In this document: in pieces, positions 47,377 through 56,332 of the stretch
Position numbering within the stretch: the stretch's first letter is position 1
Layout of the letters: each line of letters opens with the position of its first letter
NCBI GenBank assembly: GCA_029961685.1
Contig: JARWKL010000016.1
Coordinates: 23,059,657 to 23,123,656 of the forward strand
From: Aristolochia californica
Taxonomy: Eukaryota > Streptophyta > Magnoliopsida > Piperales > Aristolochiaceae
DNA: 64,000 nt
Direction of reading: 5' to 3'
The notes under the pieces: model-generated
The model's input: the letters and a program-made list of their open reading frames with translations, nothing else
What the model was told of the DNA's origin: nothing
Databases searched by the model: none
Position numbers and translations under genes: made by a program

Positions 47377-49557
47377 TGTTAAAAGACACCCATATGTGTA
47401 GGGGTGGCATGGCTAATAAACAAGGAGAACTTTCATAGAGATGACATAAAGTTGTTATTATGCAAGCTGATTTATGTCCTCTTATGTCTTTTTCCTTTTG
47501 AAGCATGTAGCCCTAAGGGCATTGTAGTCATCGTAAGCAGTTTCCTACAACTATAAATACAACTTCAAAGCATGGGGTAGAGCATTCAAGCATCTTCCTC
47601 TTGGCTCCAATTCATCCATATACCTCTCTCTCTTTTCCTCTTCCTTTTCTCCCTTAGTTTCTTCTCTCCTCTCTCCCAAGAGTTAGAATTCATCTCTTCT
47701 CTCCTTCCCTTGTCATCTCTTATGTTTATGTCTTGTCCCCAGAAATCAACAAGGTATCAGAGTGGGCAAAGATCTTGTTAGGAATTAGATGTCCTAATTC
47801 CAAATTAACGAGAGCAATAATAATAAACATGAAAGAAGGAAAAAAAAGCACGAAAAAACACTACAAGATTTATATAGGTTTGCCTCAAGGTGAGACTACG
47901 TCCTGTCTTCCACCGCTGCAGTAATCCACTATGAAGATGAAATACTTTACAAGAGAAATCACACACTTATAGGTGTTTCTCTCTAACCTCTCGGGCTGCA
48001 ACTCAAGATGCTCCTTAGTAAAATATGATAAAACCCTAATAGAGGGCCCCCTCAATTAAAAAGAAAAAATTAGGGCAACCGCATTACAATAGTAAAATTC
48101 CCAAAACTACCCTTAATGAAATAACAGTTAATATATTATGGATCGGGACCAACTCAATGTACGACGTTAATTAGGCTCCACAACTTAACAAATCTAAGAT
48201 GTAAAAGGATAAGTAGATGGAGAAGAAAGGGAGAAAGAAGAAGAAGAAAAACAAAAAAAAACAACAAGGAGTTTCTCGTTTTTCCTTAAGTCTTTATTTC
48301 CCAATTCTAGTTTTTCATTAGATGTTTTACTCTATTACCATGTGTTTACTATTGAAAATTGTATACCTTTGGAAAGATCTTTGAGTCTAGTTTCCAACTA
48401 AAAAAATCCATTGAAATCATATTTTTCAAGAAAGAAAAATCGACATCTAAAACTACAAAGGTTAAGCATAAAAGTTTTGAGTAGTAACAGAAATATTCAA
48501 CTTCCTAAATAGTTTGTAGCAACATTACGAGGATTTATATTACAAATTATATCTCAAAAGAAAGCTATGTGAGCTATTTTCTAGTCCAATAAACCATTTC
48601 TCAACCTGACATTTCCAGAGAGAGATATCCGCATTGGAAGAATCACACTGGTATATATTGTACGCGAAGATCCGAATTCAAGGTGAATTTTTTGCTTCAT
48701 TTTTTCAATTCCTAGAGTTGGTTAATTTTCTAATTTGTTTTCAAAATCTAGTCAAGATTTAACCAAATTCAGTATCTTTCCTTCTTTATAACTTTCTTTA
48801 GTTTGATCTCATATTACATTAATTTCCTTAAGAGAAGTCTTTCGCATTATGAGTTTAGTTTAATTTTTTGCCTAAGTCTGAAAATTTTGAATTAGAAGGT
48901 CTTGTTTGCTCATTCTACATTCCAAATCTTAGTGTCCTAAACCCTCTCTTATTCTAGAAATTATCTCTTGACTATTTTCTTTGCAAATTGGTGAAGTTGT
49001 GTTAAAAAGTAATTGTCTTGTATGAGAAGTATATGTTTAGAATGTTTCCATTATTATGTTCCATCTCAAAACTTTCTTATTGGGGTTTTTTAAGTTTCCT
49101 TAATCATCGTTATTTTTTCAACTACACAAGTTTCTTGACCAAGATTATTTGCAAAGTGAAGTTACAAACACTAGTTTTAAAAGGGGAGTGTTAAAAGACA
49201 CCCACATGTGTAGGGGTGGCATGGCTAGTAAATAAGGAAAACTTTAATAGAAATGGCATAGAGTTATAATTATGCAAGCTGGTGTATGTCCTCTTATTTC
49301 TTTTTTCTTATGAAGCCTGTAACCCTAATGAAATTGTAGTTATTTTTAGCACCTTCCTACAACTACAACTACAACCTCAAGGCATGGGGTAGAATATTTA
49401 AACCTTTTTCTCTTGGATCAAATTCGTAAATACACCTCTCTCTTTTCCTCTTCCTTCTCTCCCTTTGCTTCTTCTCTCCTATCTCCCAAGAGCTAAAATT
49501 CTCTCTTCTCTCATTCCCTTGAGATCTTGTGTTTATGTCTTGTCCCAAATAATTAAA
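47377..49557 (+). mobile_element. Non-autonomous LTR retrotransposon (element 1) with nested solo LTR
   Basis: The 5' LTR 47377-47751 (TGTTAAAAGACACCCA ... ATCAACA) is followed by an initiator Met-tRNA primer site, GGTATCAGAGTGGGC. The polypurine tract AAAAGGGGAG lies at about 49179-49188, and the 3' LTR is 49189 to about 49557. The LTRs are clearly alike but diverged. The internal region, apart from the nested LTR, is about 1 kb and codes for no gag, protease, integrase or RT, so it depended on another element. Its leader is like that of element 2. Each LTR has an ACTATAAATA-type TATA motif. Confidence 0.88.
47776..48190 (-). mobile_element. Solo LTR (LTR-Y), minus orientation, nested in element 1
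   Basis: A 415-bp unit starting TGTTAGGAATTAG and ending CAACTTAACA, flanked by GATCT (47771-47775) and AATCT (48191-48195), a 5-bp target duplication with one change. The same unit occurs in plus orientation at 45245-45703 and partly at 50052-50194. It sits 25 bp after the primer site of element 1. Confidence 0.85.
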
Positions 49558-49574
49558 AAGAAATGTTACTGGGC

Positions 49575-50020
49575 ATAAAAAGGAACGATGTGGTTCCACC
49601 TTGAGGACTTTCTCTTTTTCAATAGCTCTGTTTCAACTTGCTCCTACTAGTGGATGGAGATTCAGCCCTGATCATTGGAATGTGCAAAAAAGGCACTAAT
49701 CCTCCTCGGTCCCCATTACATCAAGTGGATGAAATCTTGAAAATCTCAAGCTAGTCCTATTGTATCATGCTCTCACACATTACATTATGCCAACTTGGTT
49801 GATGAAGCATTAGGCAAGGAGGGTGTCTGTCTCTCTGGCATACATATGAGGAGATTTAGAGAATGAGCTAATTAATATTGCTTTATGTATTTATTAGGCT
49901 CTTCCCTATTCCCTATTTTTTGTATCTTTTTCCTTCTTTCCCTTTAGAGTTACCCAACATTGGCCTGCCGCTTGTAATTATTTCCCTCTCTCATTAAAAA
50001 TTGCATTTGACATAAAAATA
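49575..50020 (+). mobile_element. LINE-9 RNase H and 3' end fragment
   Basis: Plus-strand remnant with a DGDSALIIGMCKKGTNPP-like RNase H segment at about 49650-49700, then a broken NLVDEALGKEGVCLSGI end near 49800-49840 and a TTGCATTTGACATAAAA trailer. It may be the other half of LINE-8 in inverted arrangement. Confidence 0.6.
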
Positions 50021-50051
50021 TATATTAAAAAATCAACTTGCAGCAACGAAA

Positions 50052-50194
50052 GATAGGACATAGTCTCACATTGAGGCGAACCTATATAAATCTCGTTGTA
50101 TTTTTCCATGCTTGCTTTTCCTTTCTTTTGAAACTATTATTATTATTACTCTCGTTAATTTGAAATTAGGGTATTTGTTTCCTAATAAACCCAT
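50052..50194 (+). mobile_element. Partial LTR-Y
   Basis: Matches the last 150 bp of the LTR at 45245-45703 (GATAGGACATAGTCTCACAT, CCTATATAAATCTCGTTGT). Confidence 0.65.
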
Positions 50195-50880
50195 TGAGTT
50201 GGGTAAAAAACTCAGTCCAGATCAAGAAACCCTACCTCCATTAATACAAATGTCATCATTCTCCTCCTCTGCAGTATTCCAATTTCTTTGTTGGTTTTTG
50301 CTATTCCCTCTTCGATAGTCTAAATGTTACCCTATTCCTTTTGTTCCATTTGGAGATTCATTCCATCTTCGACTTTAAAGCATTTGTTTGTGTTGTTGCT
50401 TCAGGATATATGTTGTTGACAATGTCAAACCTCACCGATATTGTCGAACCTCACCAACATCGAAGGAGAGAACTTTGACAATGGCCACCAGTTATCATCA
50501 TCCCTCTCTATGTGGTGTTGAACTTTGAAAATAAAATAATGTTCACGAGAGAAAGAGAAAAGGCTGGAAGAAGAGGAAGAGGGAAGAGGAGGAAGAAGAG
50601 GTGGTTTCAAAGCAATGAGTGAGAGAGCCTTCACTTGAAGAACTATTGTGCCAACGATAGAAAGTGAAAGCGCATGGTAGACGATGGAATTTCAGTTTCT
50701 TTTGTTCGCAAGGTAGACAATGGAAAGTGACTCAATCATGACTCAATCAGATTAGTTGTTGTTATATGGCCAATTGGAACAAACCAAGTCAACTAAGGCA
50801 TTAATAGGTGTAGCTCGGGTTAAATAATTTTTTAGGAAGGAAATAGACAAAAACTCATTTAGGGTATCTTAAGCATATCT
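50195..50880. repeat. Repeat Z, copy 2
   Basis: Direct partner of 51735-53380. Shared blocks include TATTCCTTTTGTTCC, TTTAAAGCATTT, TGTCAAACCTCACC (or close variants), GAAAGTGAAAGCG/GAAAGTGAAATTA and GGTGTAGCTCGGGTTA. It has a GA-rich middle and codes for nothing I recognise. Confidence 0.7.
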
Positions 50881-51294
50881 TGCAATTTTCGTGCCAGTGT
50901 AAGTCCAACTACGAATCATGAAGATTCTTAAGATATAATGGTCTCTAATGCAACATATCATTCAATTGTGTTTTTGTGGTTGTCATTTACACTTATACTA
51001 ATTAAAGTACAAAAAAAAACACTAATTGAAGTACAACAAAAACAACAACCTTCTCTCAACTCAATGATTCCCATTCACAATACAAAATTAGCCACCTGAA
51101 AAATATTATGCATGAGACATGAACCACATAGGGCAAGACCCCTTTTTCTTTTGGGACCAAAACTAGCAAATGAATGGACGTTTTTAGCATGTGTCATTCT
51201 CATTCACCCAATAAAAAAAATGATTCATTCCGGTGAAGATTTCAAGGACAACCATGACATATTAGCCAATCGGAAGTATAATTAAACCAATTAC
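50881..51294. other. Unassigned DNA left of the RAE1 relic
   Basis: AT-rich, with no repeat partner found here. Confidence 0.5.
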
Positions 51295-51430
51295 CTGAGG
51301 ATTTTGCAAATTGTACACTATGAAGTTTTGATTTACAGTTATGACAACCATAAGAGGATGTTGAATAGCTAATGCATAACAGTGGTCTGAGAGTTGTTGC
51401 GTGTGCACAAGATTTGATGTTTTGTTTCCC
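51295..51430 (-). pseudogene. RAE1: RAE1 (WD40 mRNA-export factor) exon relic
   Basis: The minus strand reads LVHTQQLSDHCYALAIQHPL, then MVVITVNQNFIVYNLQNPQ, followed exactly by a GT donor (51294-51293). This matches the plant RAE1 segment VHTQQLPxRCYALxVRHPLMVV ... NLQNPQ at a normal exon end. RAE1 is a seven-blade WD40 protein of the nuclear pore and mRNA export pathway. No neighbouring RAE1 exons are visible within several kb, so this is a detached exon plus intron start, most likely a gene fragment moved or left by rearrangement. The absence of stops in this short stretch does not imply function. Confidence 0.7.
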
Positions 51431-51734
51431 AATACATGAATAAGGAACAAAAACATAGACCAAGTCATCAAAAGATAGTATTAACAAAGTTGATTCTCAC
51501 AACAGATTCAAATAGAGAAAACCATTGTTGGCTTACAAAAAAATAAGGTCCTATAGACACATAAAGTATAAGAAAAACAAAGAACGAGACAAAACAGAAG
51601 ATAACGAAATAGAGAAGTGCGTGATTGAATGGAAGCACAAAATCACTTTGATCAGCCAAGATAATAAGAATAGCACGGGTCGGGTAAAAAATTGGAAGTG
51701 TAGCAACTCTGCACTCTGAATCTCAATGTTACCC

Positions 51735-53640
51735 ATCAAGTCAGGTATAAAACTCGATCCAGATTCCCCTACCTCCAACACAATAGGTGTCTTCATCCTC
51801 CGCTTCTGTAGTATTACAATTCTATACTAGATTTTGCTATTCTTGCTTCAATGATCTACCAATTACTCTATTCCTTTTGTTCCTCCTAGAGATTTATTCT
51901 ATTTTCGGCTTTAAAGCATTTTTTGGTGTCGATGTTGCTAGGTTTATGTTGCCAACACCATCAAACCTCACCAGTGTTGTCAGTGTTAGGAAATTCAGAT
52001 TTCCTATTCTAATTTGGGTAACATATTTATTATGAAATTATATTTTCTATTTTTAATGGAATGGGCTGAAATTAAGTGATCTAATTTTGTTAAGCCCATT
52101 AAGGAATGGGTCATGGATATAGGCCATGAATATGTGCCAATTGAGTAGATACCATAGGGAATTATGGGAACCCTATATAAGGAGATACAAAATGGTTATG
52201 GTCCCCAATATACTAAATCACACACATTTTCCTTCTCCCCATCCGGAAGAGAGACGAAGGTCCCATTGAGGAATAAGGAGATTTAGTTGAGGAAGACCAC
52301 AACACCAATCATCTGTTCTTATCATTCGTCAAAGATATTCTGCAACAGAAAGACGAAATTTCAGCAATGGATTCAGGTATGTATTCAATCCTAATTTTCT
52401 GGCATGTTGTAAATTCTGTATTAGGATTTATTACGGTTTTCTAACAAGTGGTATCAGAGCGGTATTGTTAGATTATTAGGATTTTTAGATTAATTATGTG
52501 GAGATCGGCACTGAGTGGCGACTCAGTCCAAAACTGGCACTGGTGTTCTCAGGAAAGTTGAATTTCTCCACGGAAGTCGTTGGGGCTGTGCGTCGGCCAG
52601 CATCGCCGTTAAAAGATAGACGCCGATGTCAGACGATGGCGGCTCGCGCTACAACGTCCGTTGGGAAACGTTGCGGTGACGTCCGCCAAAGGGCCACCGG
52701 TGGAAGCCGAACCCACCACTGCGTGTGGCTGGAGGTTGAAGATGACCTCTAGAGCGCGCAAGAATGATGAAAGAAAAAAAATTATTTTGTCCAGTCGGTC
52801 TAGTATTTTCAATCAAATTGTTTGAAGTTACATGTTGCCAAAGTAACCTCTATAGTGTAGAATAATTTGACTAGAAATCATAGATGTTTGTGCGAAGTTA
52901 TTTATGCAAATTGTGTTCGGCCCAAAGGAAGACACAGTTTGGCCAAATCAATAACGTGCATGTGATGATAAATGCATGACAATTATAAAGGTTTTTCATG
53001 TAAACAATAGCCTTTCTTTGGACCGACTGAGGGACTTCGGCTTGAGAAACTACAGTGCGAGCAATGAAAGTGAAATTACAGGGTAGACTATTGTTCACAG
53101 AGTAAATGGGGTGATTCTCTTTCTCTAAGTGATTCTCTTCCTATTAACACTAATGTCAGTTTCCATAGAGAATGCGCTTTCTCCTATCACTTTTCATGTG
53201 CACTAACACTCGCTTAGCTATTTATGGAGAGGTAGAGACCGAGCTAACTCAATCGTGACTCGGTCATGTTAGTTGTCATTATGTGGTTGATTGGAACATA
53301 CCGAGTCAACTATGGCATAGATAGGTGTAGCTCGGGTTAGTTATATGTTTAGGAAGCAAAAAGACTCAAATTGGGCTTACCGGGTCAACTCGACTCAAAT
53401 TGGGCTTACCGGTTCAACTCAATATTAACCCATTCAGATTGGTTACCCATACATAGCAGAAAACCCATTACAAGACCGTTACATCGGCTTTGTAATGGTC
53501 GATATGTGCTTCGTAACAGTCAACTTATGTAATGGCTGATACTTTATAAATTTCTTACCTGATATTTCGACGAAATATTGAATATCATAAGATATTGAAC
53601 AACGACGTAACGTAACGAACGGATATCTACCAACATGCAC
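51735..53640. repeat. Repeat Z, copy 3, interrupted by a copia LTR
   Basis: 51735-51983 matches 50205-50460, and 53040-53380 matches 50620-50880. 53405-53640 extends the match to 45704-45990. The LTR element starting at 51984 separates the two parts. Confidence 0.7.
51984..52800 (+). mobile_element. Truncated Ty1/copia-type retrotransposon: LTR-X, primer site and leader
   Basis: LTR 51984-52446 starts TGTTAGGAAATTCAG and ends TTTTCTAACA. The primer-binding site TGGTATCAGAGC is at 52449-52460. A leader without gag follows to about 52800, where repeat Z-like sequence resumes. No polymerase genes or 3' LTR follow. A CCTATATAAGG TATA motif lies at about 52173. The LTR is the full version of the one at 1-400. 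Confidence 0.85.
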
Positions 53641-54518
53641 AAGTGGCACCTGTGTGGTGCCCATGAGGTGGCCCACATGTCGCTCACATAACAATTATTA
53701 ATTCTTATTGTGTATTATAATTATTAATTATTACTATTATTGACTATAAATTTATCCTAATTATTATTTATTATTATCAATAATTATTGCTCAAATTTAT
53801 ATATTTTAAATTATTATAAATTATTTCACAAAAATAAGACTTTGTGAAACCCAAAAAATCCAAAGATTTGGTTTTGTGGAGTTGATAATTTATACTCGGG
53901 AAGACCGAAACTACACCTTCCCAATCTGTGAGGCCAAATAAATTTCATGCTACTAAACATAAATATTAGATAATCTAACCAAAAATCTCTCTGCTATCTT
54001 CTTCAATGATCTTTGCAGAAAAAAACAATCGAAACTTCTTTTGTAGCTATACACTAGTAAGTCTTGCTCTAAGATACAGTTATAGAGCCAATGGATGCCT
54101 CGTTTGTTGAAAATAAAAACTATTACTAATTTGGTTACCATGAGTATTGGATTCCCACGATATATTCACAAAATCAAATCAGTAACTAAAAAAAGAAAAA
54201 AAATGAAGTGTAACAAAAGTGGACTCACCGTACAACTATTTGTCGATCCAACCACTGATGAAATTGAATCACCACCTATTATGCCATTCAACTTACCCAT
54301 CTTGTAGAACTTCTTGGAGAATGTTGGTTAGTTGATTTAATGTAGCAAGTTTATTCTCTAGCTAGGCCCCCATACACACAATATAAACCTGCAACACAAT
54401 GCTACCTCACATTGTATAAGATTCCATTACAAGTACCATGATATGGATAGATTAACTTCTTAAAAATTTGATACATACAGATTAACTCGTTCAATCTCCT
54501 TAAAGGCATGTCATTTAT
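53641..54518. other. Unassigned AT-rich DNA
   Basis: TTATTA-rich with no protein domain, RNA gene or element boundary seen. Confidence 0.5.
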
Positions 54519-54519
54519 T

Positions 54520-54572
<53 letters not shown>
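54519..54572. repeat. (GT)n(GA)n compound microsatellite
   Basis: About eleven GT units are followed directly by GA units. Confidence 0.95.
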
Positions 54573-54575
<3 letters not shown>

Positions 54576-54878
54576 AGGGGGGAGTGGGTGTCATCTTGGC
54601 TTCTTGTCCGGACTAAGGGCGAGAGAGAGTAAGACTGATGAAGAGAGAAGAGGAGAGGGGCAAGGAAGAAAACCAAAGACTTTGGTCATGATTGTGGGTT
54701 GTTACGTGTTGGAAGATGGACTCAAACCCAGACGACCAAAGAAGGCCCACATATCCAAGGAGAATGTTCACACGTCCAATGGGAGGTGGCATCATCGTAG
54801 ATAAGAAGACTTCTCATAAAGATGGCAAATGATGTAATTAGTCAAGGAGGAACATGTCTAATTATGTCTTTACTTATG

Positions 54879-56285
54879 GGGGGGTTAGTCCACAATGAAC
54901 TTGAATTGAAGTGAAGAATTGAATTGAACTGAAATGAATTAATTAAACTTCAACTCATGTTTGGGTGTTAGTGTAGACGAGTTCAAGTGGCTGAAAAACA
55001 AATTCCAGTGTTAGTGCCCCCAAATGAAAAGTATGATATAAAGAAGAGAATAAGTAACTTTTTATAATATATTTAAATAAAATATATACCTAAACATATA
55101 ATTAACCAAATTAAACATGGTTACTACACTTATAAGTGATTTCATGTGTAGTGTTATAATATATTAATATCCTAATTAATAAAAAACTATATTATATTAC
55201 ATAATGATTATAGTTTATTATAAATTAAAACAATAATTATGTGTGACTAGAATAAATTATTAAAATTAAAAAATAATTAAAAAATAACATAAGAGAATAT
55301 AATAAATAAACCTTATGGTTTAATTAATTATAGAAATTGGATAATTAAGCCAATTATTGATTATAGTTTATTATAAATTAATATACTAATTACGTGTGAC
55401 TAGAATAAAATATACCAAATATATAAAAAATTAAAAATAACATAAGTGAATATAATAAATAAATAAATTATTTTGTAATAACTTAAGATATAGTATAACA
55501 TTAAAACTCACTACTTTAATACAAAATAAATAAATATAATAAATAAATAAATAAATAAATATATTAATTTATCAATAACATAATATAAATTTTACATATT
55601 ATTAATTAATAATATATTAAGAAAAAATAAAACTAATGGTTTAATTATCAAACATTGGTTTAATTTTTCCTAACTTAGGAAAAATTAAACCATCTTCTTC
55701 CTTAGCGTGAGTCGTCTTCCTCAGCAGCGGGCCAGCAGGCAACGGCGACGGAGGCGGCTCTCCGACGGTATGCCGAGAGGGTGAAAAGAGGGAGGCCGAG
55801 AGAGAAGAGAGGTCGGGAGGCCGAGAGGCTCGGCCTCCTGTGCTCTGCTACAGAGGTCGAGAGGGAGAAGAGAGGATGCCGAGAGGAGGGAGAAGAAAGG
55901 GGGAAGAGAGGGAGGCCGAAAGAGAAGAGAAGTCGGGAAGCCGAGAGGCTCTACAACAGAGGCTCGGCCTCCCGTGCGTCACAGAGCCTCTCGGCCTCCC
56001 GTGCTCTGCGTCGGAGGTCAAGAAGGAGAGGAGAGGGATGTCGAGTGGGAGGAGGGCCAACGGGGGTGGGGGGAGGAGGGAGAAAAAAAAACCTTTGTCG
56101 AAGGATCGCGGGGGCAACGCGCATGGCGCGAGGAAAGTGAATGATTCGCAAAATAGGTAGGAATCAGCTTTCCCCCGTTTTTTCCTGAGCGAATGAAATG
56201 GTGTAGTCTCACTTCAATTCAATTCTTTTTACACTAACACCATTTTTTAATGAACTAGGTAATGCAAAGGGGGGGGATTCTTCTC

Positions 56286-56318
<33 letters not shown>

Positions 56319-56332
56319 ACTCCACCACCACC
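54879..56332. mobile_element. G-end TIR element, copy C
   Basis: Inserted in the 5' LTR of element 2. The LTR reads TTATG before and ATGTAAAG after, which gives an ATG 3-bp target duplication confirmed by comparison with the intact LTR at 58967. Starts GGGGGGTTAGTCC, with the family block GTTAGTGTAGACGAGTTCAA and CCAGTGTTAGTGCCCCC on the left, an AT-rich middle, a GC-rich block with CCGAGAGG units (55770-56030) and GAATGATTCGCAAAAT on the right. Its right end is rearranged and carries a 32-base C run. No transposase. Confidence 0.8.
56287..56318. repeat. 32-base poly-C tract
   Basis: A homopolymer at the right end of TIR copy C, followed by CTCCACCACCACC. It may have expanded from the C-rich terminal repeat. 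Its length is liable to sequencing error. Confidence 0.9.

Noticed and set aside
55781..56160. Arg/Glu-rich open frames in TIR copy C
   Set aside because: Low-complexity CCGAGAGG repeats produce them; the related copies do not share the protein.
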